A DNA stretch of 23,038 bases from a virus (IMGVR_UViG_3300031963_000968:1-23038); one strand, 5' to 3'. Shown: positions 7,145 through 15,589, counted from the stretch's first letter. Program-made: numbers and translations. Notes: generated by a model not told the origin, from the letters alone.

Positions 7145-7175
7145 AAGAAAAAGATCCCTCCCCCGAAGGGGAGGG
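7145..7175 (-). terminator. Rho-independent terminator after the major capsid gene
   Basis: Reading leftward, an eight-base-pair stem (CCCTCCCC with GGGGAGGG, plus positions 7156-7163 and 7168-7175) closes a TTCG tetraloop and is followed by ATCTTTTTC. The stop of the capsid gene is at 7187-7189. This is a strong, textbook-like terminator, expected to make capsid mRNA more abundant than the downstream tail mRNA. Confidence 0.88.
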
Positions 7176-7186
7176 GACAACTGCAA

Positions 7187-8161
7187 TTAGGCCGGGACAG
7201 CCAGGGCAAAAGCAGCGGAAGCGTCAGCAGCAGTGCTGGTAGCGTTGGTACGCAGAGCCTTCACACCGTAGATCGTGTCAGCGGTGAACAGGGTACCCAG
7301 GTACTCTTGCTTGTACTGCGTCTGCGAACGGATGCCAAGCTGCTCAACCAGAACCATCGCATCGCGGTGGCCCATCAGGCAGATACGGTCATTGCCAGAG
7401 TTACCGGCACCAGAGTCAGCGTTCGACGAAGAGAACACTGCCATGCCGTACAGTTGGCCAATCTCACCGTTGCGGATAGCATCGCCGTTGCCAACGAATG
7501 CTTGCTCGGTGTAACGGGCCAGACCCATCAGGGTGTTGCGGCTCGACGGGGGAATCAGGAAGAAACGGCCGTCCATGGGAACGTCGTTGTCATCCAGGCG
7601 CTGAATGGTGCGACGGATAGCAGCATCAGTCAGAGCGGCAGCGTTGGACGAGGTGCTGTTGTAAGCAGTCGTGCCATCAGAGCCGATGAACGCCTTGGTC
7701 GAGGTGTTGCTGGTAGCGTAGTCGTTCGTGCCAACGGTTGCGCCGTTAAAATAACGACCAAGCTGAACCAGGTCCGTGTCCATGCGACGAGCCAGGGCGT
7801 AACCAGCGTCTTCCGTGTAGAAAGCGCGCAGGCTGGTCAGGGCTTGCACTTCAACGATGTCCTCGATCAAGCGGCTGTACTCAAAGTGCTTGTTGATCAG
7901 CACTTGAATATTGGTGTCGCTCTCTGCAATCAGAGTAACGGCATCGGTAGCCACCTTAGCGTTGGCGGTGCCACGAGCGGGGGACGGGATGTTAACGGTG
8001 TCACCCTTCTTGCCTTTGAAAGACATACGCTTGACCAGATTGGCCAGAACGAGGTTCTTTTTAAAGGCGGCAACAATTTCATCACTCCAAATTTCGGGGA
8101 TGAAGTTTGCTGCAGAAGTGGTGGTAACCGCATTGTTCGGTGCGAAAGCAGTGTTTGCCAT
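7187..8161 (-). CDS. Major capsid protein
   Basis: A 324-residue protein, the usual size for an HK97-fold coat. It begins with a flexible Ala/Thr/Asn-rich N-arm, then FIPEIWSDEIVAAFKKNLVLANLVKRMSFKGKKGDTVNIPSPA, the typical coat opening. A spine-helix region follows (IEDIVEVQALTSLRAFYTEDAGYALARRMDTDLVQLG) and then RFFLIPPSSRNTLMGLARY and an A-domain-like end. It follows the scaffold-like gene, has a GGAG ribosome site and is followed by a strong terminator, all as expected for the most abundant virion protein. Forms the icosahedral shell. The subfamily is not certain. Confidence 0.9.
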   Translation of the reverse strand: MANTAFAPNNAVTTTSAANFIPEIWSDEIVAAFKKNLVLANLVKRMSFKGKKGDTVNIPSPARGTANAKVATDAVTLIAESDTNIQVLINKHFEYSRLIEDIVEVQALTSLRAFYTEDAGYALARRMDTDLVQLGRYFNGATVGTNDYATSNTSTKAFIGSDGTTAYNSTSSNAAALTDAAIRRTIQRLDDNDVPMDGRFFLIPPSSRNTLMGLARYTEQAFVGNGDAIRNGEIGQLYGMAVFSSSNADSGAGNSGNDRICLMGHRDAMVLVEQLGIRSQTQYKQEYLGTLFTADTIYGVKALRTNATSTAADASAAFALAVPA

Positions 8162-8188
8162 GTTAAATCTCCAAGAAACAAAGGTTGT

Positions 8189-8917
8189 TTACTTGACTCG
8201 CCCCTCGGAATAGGCTTGCATGATCTCGTCACTCAAAGCCTCATACCTAGCAGGGTCCGTCATTTTTAGCCGAATCAGGTCGGCACGTCTATAAACCCTC
8301 TTAGAACTCTCTCCAGATCCACCAACATCAACTTGTGCGGCTTTCATTGATTTAGCCCTACTTGCATCGCTTGCTTGCTCTGCTTGCTTGGACTTCACCC
8401 CGCGCAGTTGCTTGAAGGTCGACAACAGTTCGTTGGCAGAGTCATAGTCAAACTCAGAATCGGCCTTCGCGTAGAGCGCCAAACGAACAGATGAACCTTT
8501 CACCCAGTTCTGGAACTCCGAGTCGCCAACCACTTGTGTGTAGTCGGGATGCTCTTGCGTCAGCTTCTGCTGAATCTGCAGCCTCTTGAACTCCATGCTG
8601 GCCTGACGGGCAGCAAGGACATCAGGATGCTTCTCTATGGTTGCCTGAACCGCCTTTTGAGGATTCTCAAAGAAGTCTACTTCAGGTTCTTCCTGTTTTG
8701 CTGGTTGCTTAGAACTGATGTTCTGCTTTATAAGCTCATCTGCGAGTTTTCGGACCTCACCGACCTCTTGGGCCTGTTTACCAATCAGCTTTTCAGCCTC
8801 CTGGTGCATCCGAATGATCTCTTCCAAACTTTTGTCCCTGTACTTTTCAGGGAGTTCGGACTTCGCCGCCTCGACTTCAAGTTCGCCTAGCTCGTCAGGT
8901 TCTTTGTCAATCAGCAT
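8189..8917 (-). CDS. Capsid scaffold-like protein
   Basis: A 242-residue, highly charged, helix-rich protein (Glu, Lys, Gln and Ala dominated). I choose the ATG at 8917 (MLIDKEPDELGELEVEAAKS) because AGGA lies just upstream; the longer frame would start with TTG. The segment LPEKYRDKSLEEIIRMHQEAEKLIGKQAQEVGEVRKLADEL is typical of phage scaffolding proteins. Coiled-coil stretches and a basic C-terminal helix (RRADLIRLKMTDPARYEALSDEIMQAY), the usual coat-binding end, follow. Located immediately before the coat gene. It would guide shell assembly and leave or be cleaved before packaging; no protease domain is seen. Confidence 0.85.
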   Translation of the reverse strand: MLIDKEPDELGELEVEAAKSELPEKYRDKSLEEIIRMHQEAEKLIGKQAQEVGEVRKLADELIKQNISSKQPAKQEEPEVDFFENPQKAVQATIEKHPDVLAARQASMEFKRLQIQQKLTQEHPDYTQVVGDSEFQNWVKGSSVRLALYAKADSEFDYDSANELLSTFKQLRGVKSKQAEQASDASRAKSMKAAQVDVGGSGESSKRVYRRADLIRLKMTDPARYEALSDEIMQAYSEGRVK

Positions 8918-8967
8918 GTTTTTTCCTGCCAAAAATGGTTGTAGGAGATTCAACTCGGTCCAATGAC

Positions 8968-9195
8968 TTATGAGTTGGCTTTGCGCTCCGCATTCAACTT
9001 TTCGATGTGCTTGCGCTCAAACCGACCATGTTCGCTCGGAAAAGCACCAGACCATCCTTCAAGTTTGAATTTAGGAGCACTCATGATGCGATGGGCGATG
9101 CCACCACACCCACACTGAACAGTAGCTGTCTCATAACCAACTAGCTTCTCAGTGCGCTGTCCGCATTCGCAGACAAATTCATACATTCTTCGCAT
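8968..9195 (-). CDS. Zinc-ribbon protein, FmdB-like
   Basis: A 75-residue protein with two cysteine knuckles: CECG near residue 9 and CGCGG near residue 28. In between is TEKLVGYETATVQ, a layout of FmdB-type zinc ribbons (Y.F.C.CG...C..CGG). The zinc-binding head is followed by a basic tail (HGRFERKHIEKLNAERKANS). The start at 9195 has GAGGA five bases upstream and overlaps the previous stop; an internal ATG at 9186 is possible. Such ribbons occur in many phages and may bind nucleic acid or act as regulators; the target here is unknown. Confidence 0.75.
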   Translation of the reverse strand: MRRMYEFVCECGQRTEKLVGYETATVQCGCGGIAHRIMSAPKFKLEGWSGAFPSEHGRFERKHIEKLNAERKANS

Positions 9196-9418
9196 TCAAG
9201 TCCTCGTATGCGTCTTCGCTGACCTTTTTCAAGGTTTTTAGCCAAGTAAGAATGGAAATCTCACCTTTACGAAATTGTAAAGCCTTTTCGTCAGGGATAC
9301 TACTTACATTGTTCATAGATGCCAACATATTGTCAACATCTTCCATCAAATCGGCCCATCCAGGCTGTGACAACAGGTCAAATCTGTCTTCGTAGTAGCG
9401 TTGTAGCTCTGGAGTCAC
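9179..9418 (-). CDS. Small helical protein, function unknown
   Basis: A 79-residue acidic, helical protein (MTPELQRYYEDRFDLLSQPGWADLMEDVDNMLASM...ISILTWLKTLKKVSEDAYEDL). It starts with GTG at 9418, overlapping the upstream stop by four bases (GTGA), and its end overlaps the zinc-ribbon gene. It resembles small phage proteins encoded near scaffold and capsid genes that have no assigned function. No motif beyond the amphipathic helices. Confidence 0.6.
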   Translation of the reverse strand: MTPELQRYYEDRFDLLSQPGWADLMEDVDNMLASMNNVSSIPDEKALQFRKGEISILTWLKTLKKVSEDAYEDLNAKNV

Positions 9419-9888
9419 TGGTTCATTCCTTCAAGAAGCGCCCAAATAACGGCTGCAATCGATCCCAAGGCGACCAATAGGCCGACAATGATAATAAAAA
9501 GCTCGTCCATTTCCTCTTTTTTGCGTTTGTCAGCCTCTTTTTTGCGTCTAGCAGCGTGCGCTGCATCTGCTTCCATCCTTTGCGCCCTGGCTGCAATTCT
9601 GGCCCAAACGTCCATTTTGTTGGACTGAAAGAACAGCATCTTTACCTGCTCTTCAAACTCACGAGCTTGTTCAAGCGCCATTTCTAGCTCCAAAGCCTTG
9701 CCCAATGCGCTGCCCTTAAACTCGCCACGCTGAGACTTTTGGACGACCTCAATCGCATCAGCTTTGGCATCAAAATACTTGCCCAACACCGGCCCGAGCG
9801 ATGTCACATCGTCAACAGTTGCAGAGACTTTTTTTACAAGCTCAACGGCTGACGAGATGGCTGCGAGTGCGGTTATTGGATCAATCAT
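9415..9888 (-). CDS. Coiled-coil protein with a C-terminal membrane anchor
   Basis: A 157-residue protein. Residues 1-25 are a mildly hydrophobic helix (MIDPITALAAISSAVELVKKV). Residues about 70-127 form a charged coiled coil rich in Ala, Glu, Lys and Arg (RAQRMEADAAHAARRKKEADKRKKEEMDE), and residues about 128-152 are one membrane helix (LFIIIVGLLVALGSIAAVIWAL). The same plan occurs in small membrane proteins of short-tailed marine and freshwater phages that lie near head genes. It is next to another single-span protein, so the two may act together in lysis or at the envelope. No enzyme motif. Confidence 0.65.
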   Translation of the reverse strand: MIDPITALAAISSAVELVKKVSATVDDVTSLGPVLGKYFDAKADAIEVVQKSQRGEFKGSALGKALELEMALEQAREFEEQVKMLFFQSNKMDVWARIAARAQRMEADAAHAARRKKEADKRKKEEMDELFIIIVGLLVALGSIAAVIWALLEGMNQ

Positions 9889-9889
9889 T

Positions 9890-10114
9890 TCAGCCGCCTT
9901 TAAAGTGTCCTACTAGCCATGCTACAGCAGCACCGACTGAACTGGCAATAGTCATCCCCATCCAGAAACCACCTTTGCCCTTGTTGGCGAGCGCGAGCAA
10001 CTCCTCTATCTGACCTTCCATCTTGTCGATCTTCTTGTCCATGTTCTGGACACGCTCCCAAAGTACACCGTACTTGATTGGGTCAATTTCTGTTGGCTCC
10101 ACGATGCTCTCCAC
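9890..10114 (-). CDS. Small coiled-coil membrane protein, holin candidate (XhlA-like)
   Basis: A 74-residue protein, GTG start at 10114 next to the stop of the upstream gene; the ribosome site is weak. Residues 15-45 form a coiled coil (LWERVQNMDKKIDKMEGQIEELLALANKG). Residues 50-69 are one membrane helix (WMGMTIASSVGAAVAWLVG), followed by a short basic end HFKGG. A coiled coil followed by a single C-terminal membrane span is the layout of the haemolysin XhlA-type phage proteins. A lysis or membrane-anchoring role is therefore plausible. No endolysin gene is in the window to confirm it. Confidence 0.55.
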   Translation of the reverse strand: MESIVEPTEIDPIKYGVLWERVQNMDKKIDKMEGQIEELLALANKGKGGFWMGMTIASSVGAAVAWLVGHFKGG

Positions 10115-12019
10115 TTAAACCACAACCCATCTCTGGTTAGATGAGACGGTGACAGTAACGCCACTAGCTATCGTTACGTTTCCTGCGCTAAGACCATTTT
10201 GACCAGAGGCAATCGTATAGCTCGTAGAAATAGTTGAGCTATTGACCATAATGCCGTTGTCTGCAACTAATACAGATGATTCAAGTTCTCCAGTACTTGG
10301 TTTGTAAAGCAATTTTGCATTGCTGGTATACGCTGTTGTGATCGTGCCAGAAGTAGCTGCTGAAAACAACGGATAGAGAAAACTGCTAGTGCTCGTGTCA
10401 TTAGAGATCGTTGTACTAGCAGTGGCCCATGATGTATTGGTTCCATCTGTAGTGAGAAACTTCCCAGACTGAGATGACTGGCTAGGTACAAGAGCGTTGA
10501 ACGCAGCGTTAGCAGTTGTCTGGCCTGTACCACCATTGGCAATCGGCAGTGTGCCAGTGACTTGGGTTGCTAGGCTCACACCAGAAAGAGTGCCCCCAAG
10601 AGTAAGGTTACCACTAGAGGTAACCGTGCCACTCAAAGTAATTCCATTTACCGTACCAGTGCCACCAACAGAAGTGACAGTACCAACGTACTGATCGTTT
10701 GATGTGACCGTGAAGTTAGGGTATGTCCCAGAGATGCTGGTAGTACCAGCCCCGGTCAGCGAAACGGTTTGATCTGGCGCACTGTTCGTGATCGTTACCG
10801 TGTCTGTGCTGTCGTTTGTAGTGATTGTGATGCCGGTGCTAGCGGCCAGCGTCAGCGTGTCATCATTCGTGTCTGCAACAACAGTGCTTTGCCCAGCAAC
10901 GGCTACGTTCTTAAAGATGTTTTGAGACGAGCCACGATCCGAATTAGTGATCGTGAAGTTGGGATACGTCCCAGATGTGCTGATCCCAGTGCCAGCAGTA
11001 AGCGCAACCGTCTGATCCGGTGCACTATTGGTGATCACACCCGTCGAAGTGCTGTAGCTAATGCCTGTGCCAGCACTCAGAGCAGAACGCGCACGAGAGT
11101 CCAGATAGTATTGATTGGTGCCCTCGTTGATGTTTGTGGTGGTAAGCACCACAGCACCAGTTTGAGAGTTGACAGAGGTCACCAAATTGGATTGGTCGAT
11201 CTTCTGCCAGACCGTACCATTGAACATCAGCCAATCACCGATCTGCCAATCAGTGATGCCATCCAGGTTCGTCGATCCTGCCGTCGCAACGATGTAGTAG
11301 TAGCCGTTTGTACCAACACCAGACGCTAGGGTCGGCGTGTTCGTCGATGCGTTCCAAGTGCCTTGGTAGCTCAAGCCACCAGCAACCGATGCCCAAGACA
11401 GCACAGAGCCGTTTGTCGTCAGGAACTTGCCTGCTTGGCCAGTTTGGCTGGGGATTAGGTTGTTGATTTGGGTCTGGAGGCTTGCCAATGTATCAAGCAC
11501 TGATTGGCTAGTGCCGCCACCATTGGTAATCACCTTGATCTTTTCAGCGAGATCAGGCGCAACCACCTCACCCACATTGATCGTCCTGCCGCTAGATAGG
11601 CTAATGATCAGACTACCGTCAAAGTCGATGTGCGCGTCAGTTACTGATACGCCATCTTCACCGTCTTTGCCATCACGGCCATTCAGCCCGTCTTTGCCCT
11701 TTGGACCCATTGGCCCCATAGAGCCATCGCGGCCATCCCGGCCATTAGCGCCGTTCCTGCCGTCTTTCCCGTCTTTGCCGTCCTTGATAGACCTAACGCG
11801 AGACTCGATCTTGTTGCCAATGTCATCGTATCTATCGCGTATATCAGACTCGATCTTCTTGAGAGCCTGAATGACCAGTTGAGCGTTCTCGCCAACCTTC
11901 TGTTTCTGTAGCTCCCGCGTCTTCTGGACAGATTCGCGGATAGACATCAGAACAGCCTTCTGCTGTTCCTCCGTCATCCCCTTGAGAATCAGTTGTTTGG
12001 CGAGGCTTTCAACGTCCAT
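10115..12019 (-). CDS. Collagen-stalk fibre-like virion protein
   Basis: A 634-residue protein. Residues 1-78 are a helical coiled-coil head (MDVESLAKQLILKGMTEEQQ and following). Residues about 81-122 form 14 Gly-X-Y collagen-type triplets (GKDGKDGRNGANGRDGRDG, then GPMGPKGKDGLNGRDGKDG), a trimeric stalk. The rest is Thr/Ser/Gly/Asn-rich beta sequence with fibre-type motifs (TGQAGKFLTTNGSVLSW, LPIANGGTGQTTANAAFNAL, ending VTVTVSSNQRWVVV). It contains an internal duplication. The gene overlaps the portal stop by 11 bases and carries a GGGAG ribosome site. It lies far from the other fibre genes, between portal and membrane proteins; a head fibre or side fibre are both possible. Confidence 0.75.
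   Translation of the reverse strand: MDVESLAKQLILKGMTEEQQKAVLMSIRESVQKTRELQKQKVGENAQLVIQALKKIESDIRDRYDDIGNKIESRVRSIKDGKDGKDGRNGANGRDGRDGSMGPMGPKGKDGLNGRDGKDGEDGVSVTDAHIDFDGSLIISLSSGRTINVGEVVAPDLAEKIKVITNGGGTSQSVLDTLASLQTQINNLIPSQTGQAGKFLTTNGSVLSWASVAGGLSYQGTWNASTNTPTLASGVGTNGYYYIVATAGSTNLDGITDWQIGDWLMFNGTVWQKIDQSNLVTSVNSQTGAVVLTTTNINEGTNQYYLDSRARSALSAGTGISYSTSTGVITNSAPDQTVALTAGTGISTSGTYPNFTITNSDRGSSQNIFKNVAVAGQSTVVADTNDDTLTLAASTGITITTNDSTDTVTITNSAPDQTVSLTGAGTTSISGTYPNFTVTSNDQYVGTVTSVGGTGTVNGITLSGTVTSSGNLTLGGTLSGVSLATQVTGTLPIANGGTGQTTANAAFNALVPSQSSQSGKFLTTDGTNTSWATASTTISNDTSTSSFLYPLFSAATSGTITTAYTSNAKLLYKPSTGELESSVLVADNGIMVNSSTISTSYTIASGQNGLSAGNVTIASGVTVTVSSNQRWVVV
10706..11038. repeat. Internal duplication in the collagen-stalk fibre gene
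   Basis: Two copies of about 90 bp, at 10706-10794 and 10949-11038. Both encode SAPDQTV followed by (A/S)LT, a Gly/Thr linker and SGTYPNFT(I/V)T. The copies have drifted (for example GTTAGGGTATGTCCCAG against GTTGGGATACGTCCCAG) but remain in frame. They mark repeated beta modules in the shaft of the protein. Confidence 0.7.
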
Positions 12020-14036
12020 TGCTCAACTCCCTGGACAATTCTTCCAAGAAGTCTTCTTCCATGCCGGTTACCTTGTTCTTTTTCTCGGCCATCTGGAGTT
12101 CGACGATCTTAGACTTGTTTTTGATGTCTGCCTCTTTGAGCATCAACTCGGCAATCTTAACCCGCTTGTCAAACTCGCTAGCCTCTTGACCTTGCGGCAG
12201 GTTCGTAGTAGTCGAAGCGATGACTTTGGCCTGTACCTCTTGCGGCATAAGTTGCGCTTCAGTGAGCAATTTCTGCGCTTCAGCACGATTCTTCTCGGCC
12301 TGGGTCGTTTTGTCAGCGATCTGAGCCTGAGCCGCTTGCAACTCCAACTGCCGTGCCGCCATAGCCATTTGCTGGGCTTCTGGATCGGGCTGCGACATCT
12401 GATCAAGGGCTGCAATCAACTCGTACCTGTTCGACAGGCTGGAGTTGTTCAAGATGCCCTTCAAAATCAGCGGCAGAACCGGCGTATTCGGCCCCAGAGT
12501 CTGCAGCAGACCGATGAATTGCTGCTGCTCGTACTCACGAGCAATGATGCCCAAGGTTGCAGTCGGGATGAACTTCATATCCACGCTCGGATACCGCTCA
12601 GAATCGAACTGCATGTACCTAAACGCCGCCTTCTGGATGAACGGGATCAAGAAATCTTCTTGGAAGTTCACCAGAGTGCGCTTGTACTTCTTGATGATTG
12701 TTGCAACGGCAGTGGACATTGCCTGCCCATCACGCGCACCGTTCGTGACCATGCCCTGGCTGTCTAGAGTGCCCGTTGCTTGCAGCAACATACGCTCAAA
12801 TTCTTGGGCGGTACGCAGGTTATCAGGGCTGTTCTGGCCAAACTTGAAGGGATACAGGATCTCGGCAGGGTTACCGTTGACCATGAACGCTTTACCGGGT
12901 TTTACTTCAAACCTAGCACCCCTCGGCAGGCGCGTAGCATCCATGCCCATCATCGGAGCAGTCGTCAGAGCCAGAGAATCCAGGTGCGAACGGATCTGGG
13001 CATCGATAGCCTTCTGCATGTTGTAGGACTTTTCAACAGTCCCACGGCCCAGCAAGCGGTTCGGCACGGTGTCGTCTTGGTACGAGATGACCGGACGATC
13101 CTTCATCATGTACGGGTTCTCTTCTGCCTTCAGAAGCATCGAACCGTTGGCGATAACCACAATAGCCTCGACCATATCCGTGTAGTCTTCAGCCACGGAA
13201 TCGTCAGGAAACAGCACAACTGTCTCGGTGTCCTTCTCCTGAAGGTATTCACGCGGCACGAGACCATAGTATGTCAGCAGCAGAACCTTCTCGTCTTGGT
13301 ACTGGCTAGGCTCTTGAGTCGGCTCAAGATCGGAATCCTCGTAGGTAGTCCCGATGTTGACCTTCTTGTAGATTCCTTTTTCGATTCCTTCGACGACTTT
13401 GTGGATTGAGACATACTTTTCGATGGCCACGCCCATGCAGTCGTCAATAGAGGTGCCGTTGGGGTCAAACAGGAAGTTTTTCGGGTTGACCGGATTGAGC
13501 TTGACAGCCATGCGGTTCTTTTCAATCACACCGATGGCGGCTTGCCCAGGCTGACCAGGGATGGGCTGGGTTGCTGGCTCAAAGATTTTCTCGGTCTTGA
13601 CGATGATTTCGCCAATGCCAGTGCCGTAGATCTCTGCCATCAACTCAATCTGGTCGATAGACTTGCGGATCTTGTCCTGCTTGAAGTCCTCCATGAGCTG
13701 TGCCTTGAGGATAGACACATCGAGAGGATTGCCATTCACATCCCTGAGATCATCTTGGATGTCAAAGAACTCGCCCTGGCCAAAAATGGCCTCCATGATC
13801 TCGGCATGGCGGGTTTCGACGGCTTGTTGGGTAGCTGGAGTGACGATGCGGGAACGCTCGGAGTCACGAACCTTGTCTTCAGCGGCCCACTCGCCACGGA
13901 AGATGCGCTCGTATTCCAGCCAAGAGTCTAGAAAGTTGGTGTTTCGGTAGTCGCGCCACCGATCACAGTGATCTACGACAAACGCCGTCAGTTCTTTGTC
14001 GTTCTCTGTCGGCTCGTAGAACTCATTTTGATCCAT
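12009..14036 (-). CDS. Portal protein
   Basis: A 675-residue protein, near the size of P22/SU10-type portals. The N-terminal part has SWLEYERIFRGEWAAEDKVRDSERSRIVTPATQQAVETRHAEIMEAIFG, typical of podovirus portals. The middle has VISYQDDTVPNRLLGRGTVEKSYNMQKAIDAQIRSHLDSLALTTAPMMGMD, the stem/wing region, and the C-terminal third is a long Gln/Ala-rich helix (AARQLELQAAQAQIADKTTQAEKNRAEAQKLLTEAQ), the barrel. AGGAG stands upstream of the ATG at 14036. Twelve copies would form the ring at the packaging vertex that holds the terminase motor and then the adaptor. It follows the terminase gene directly, as in most tailed phages. Confidence 0.9.
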   Translation of the reverse strand: MDQNEFYEPTENDKELTAFVVDHCDRWRDYRNTNFLDSWLEYERIFRGEWAAEDKVRDSERSRIVTPATQQAVETRHAEIMEAIFGQGEFFDIQDDLRDVNGNPLDVSILKAQLMEDFKQDKIRKSIDQIELMAEIYGTGIGEIIVKTEKIFEPATQPIPGQPGQAAIGVIEKNRMAVKLNPVNPKNFLFDPNGTSIDDCMGVAIEKYVSIHKVVEGIEKGIYKKVNIGTTYEDSDLEPTQEPSQYQDEKVLLLTYYGLVPREYLQEKDTETVVLFPDDSVAEDYTDMVEAIVVIANGSMLLKAEENPYMMKDRPVISYQDDTVPNRLLGRGTVEKSYNMQKAIDAQIRSHLDSLALTTAPMMGMDATRLPRGARFEVKPGKAFMVNGNPAEILYPFKFGQNSPDNLRTAQEFERMLLQATGTLDSQGMVTNGARDGQAMSTAVATIIKKYKRTLVNFQEDFLIPFIQKAAFRYMQFDSERYPSVDMKFIPTATLGIIAREYEQQQFIGLLQTLGPNTPVLPLILKGILNNSSLSNRYELIAALDQMSQPDPEAQQMAMAARQLELQAAQAQIADKTTQAEKNRAEAQKLLTEAQLMPQEVQAKVIASTTTNLPQGQEASEFDKRVKIAELMLKEADIKNKSKIVELQMAEKKNKVTGMEEDFLEELSRELSNGR

Positions 14037-14037
14037 A

Positions 14038-15294
14038 CTAGACTCCTGATATTACGTCGATAGGCTCCCAGCCATCATCAGCCTCTTCAAAGTAGCTTGT
14101 CACAGCCAACTGGTCGATATAGCTGAGTGCATCTGGCAGATCATCGTGTACCCCTTGCGCGGGAAACATCAGAAGTTGGTCAACAAAGTCGTCCCAATTC
14201 TCTTCGCTGTTTAGCACTATTCTGCCGTGTTCAAACCGGCCTTGCAATGCCCACACGATTCTATCCGTTTTCTTGCGATTTCCGTGAGTTAAATCAACGA
14301 TGTGCGAAAACACGTTGTTTTTCCTCATGAGATCGCTCAAATACGGCAAAACCGCGTTCTTTAGCGCCCCCCGCTCAATTCCGACACTCAATGGCCGGTA
14401 ATCCCGCATCTTGGTCAGAATCTTAGTGGCTGTTTCCCGGATATCCCACCTGCCGTGGTCGATCTCCTGGACGAACCATTTGCCCTCATCCGTGACCTTG
14501 ACTACCGCAATGGCCGACTCATCTAGCCGTTTTTTGGAGTTTGCAGCCTGTTTGGCCACTTCCTCGAAGCCAGCCAGATCCACAGCCACAAAATAAGAGC
14601 CATAAGGCGGTTCTTCGCCATATTTGATCCACTCTTCCTTGAAGACATCCGATCCAGCATTGGAGAAGCTGGCCATGTATTCCTGCTTAAAAGCGAAGCT
14701 GGACAGCGTTTTCTTGGCAGACTCGATCTCGTCCGGATCTATCAGCGGGTTGTCTTTGGTCGTGAAGTGCCAGGACTTCCAATCCTTGTCATCGCCATCC
14801 TGGCCCAGCTTCCACAGGTCGTGAAACCAGTTCCTGCCCTTTGGCGTTCCAATGAAGATAGCCTTGCCCTTCTTGTCGGACAGAGAAGCGCGGATAACCT
14901 GCTCCCAGGCTTGGGGCTTGATGTCTGCAACCTCGTCCAGCACCGCGAACGTCAGAGACACGCCTCGCAGTGTGTCAGGACGATCAGAGCCACGGACGTA
15001 GATTCTGGCCCCGTTTATCAGGGTAATGTCCAGGTTGTTGACGTTGGAGGTCTGGATCACCTCCCTGCCAAGTTCCAGCAGCAAGTCCCAGACAATCTGG
15101 CGCGACTGTCCCATAGTGGGACTAACGTACAGCACCGCTGAACCCTGGGGACACCGCAGCCCCTCGATGATCAGCATGGTAGCGGCCAGCCTGGACTTCC
15201 CACACCTACGGCCAGCAGCGATCACCTTAAAGCGGGTCGGGTCTGCGTAAACCTCTTGCTGCCAGGGCAGTAGTGAGAAGTTCAGGTCACTCAT
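14038..15294 (-). CDS. Terminase large subunit (packaging ATPase and nuclease)
   Basis: A 418-residue packaging motor. Residues 11-14 (WQQE) supply the adenine-binding glutamine. The Walker A motif is GRRCGKS (28-34), Walker B is VLDE (118-121) and the coupling motif is IGTPKG (148-153). The RNase H-like nuclease begins near AVDLAG (Asp 239) and ends with HDDLPDAL (383-390), containing the metal-binding aspartates. Length and motif order are complete, with no frame break. It pumps phage DNA through the portal and cuts it. The gene overlaps the small subunit candidate by eight bases and ends just before the portal ribosome site. Confidence 0.95.
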   Translation of the reverse strand: MSDLNFSLLPWQQEVYADPTRFKVIAAGRRCGKSRLAATMLIIEGLRCPQGSAVLYVSPTMGQSRQIVWDLLLELGREVIQTSNVNNLDITLINGARIYVRGSDRPDTLRGVSLTFAVLDEVADIKPQAWEQVIRASLSDKKGKAIFIGTPKGRNWFHDLWKLGQDGDDKDWKSWHFTTKDNPLIDPDEIESAKKTLSSFAFKQEYMASFSNAGSDVFKEEWIKYGEEPPYGSYFVAVDLAGFEEVAKQAANSKKRLDESAIAVVKVTDEGKWFVQEIDHGRWDIRETATKILTKMRDYRPLSVGIERGALKNAVLPYLSDLMRKNNVFSHIVDLTHGNRKKTDRIVWALQGRFEHGRIVLNSEENWDDFVDQLLMFPAQGVHDDLPDALSYIDQLAVTSYFEEADDGWEPIDVISGV

Positions 15295-15589
15295 ATTTGG
15301 GTTCTACGTCCTCAGCCTCGATGGTTTCACCAACCTGGACACCGATGCCAGAGATGGTGATGTTGACAGCACTACGCTGGGCGCTGGTCTTCTCAAACAG
15401 GCTGACCGGCAACGCTCTTTCCATGCACATCTTAAGTGCAACCATCTGTTGGGGGTGATCGTCGTTCATGGCGATGTCAATGACCTTCTTGACAACAGCC
15501 TCGCCCTTGGACTCCACCAACATCTTCTTTAGCTCTTTGAGCCGCTGGTACTCAGTCTTGGGTAAAACAGCAGGTGTTCTGTAAGCCAT
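15287..15589 (-). CDS. Putative terminase small subunit
   Basis: A 100-residue mostly helical protein (LPKTEYQRLKELKKMLVESKGEAVVKKVIDIAMNDDHPQQMVALKMCMERALPVSLF) with a beta tail (AVNITISGIGVQV). It directly precedes and overlaps the large terminase gene, the classic place of the small subunit, which chooses the packaging site. It lacks an obvious helix-turn-helix, so the assignment rests on position, size and helical core. The ATG at 15589 has no Shine-Dalgarno sequence and lies five bases after a perfect TACAAT -10 element, so the mRNA may be leaderless. Confidence 0.65.
   Translation of the reverse strand: MAYRTPAVLPKTEYQRLKELKKMLVESKGEAVVKKVIDIAMNDDHPQQMVALKMCMERALPVSLFEKTSAQRSAVNITISGIGVQVGETIEAEDVEPKYE

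Noticed and set aside
6923-8269. 448-codon open frame on the plus strand
   Set aside because: It lies opposite the capsid gene and its neighbour, has no ribosome site and reads as low-complexity shadow protein. The leftward genes explain the region.
10716-10729. A third TTAGGGT..GTCCC operator
   Set aside because: TTAGGGTATGTCCC lies inside the fibre gene and encodes the repeated GTYPNF motif. The sister copy has TTGGGATACGTCCC, so the match is accidental.
11982-12767. 261-codon plus-strand frame opposite the portal gene
   Set aside because: Shadow of the portal coding strand; Leu/Arg-rich, no ribosome site.
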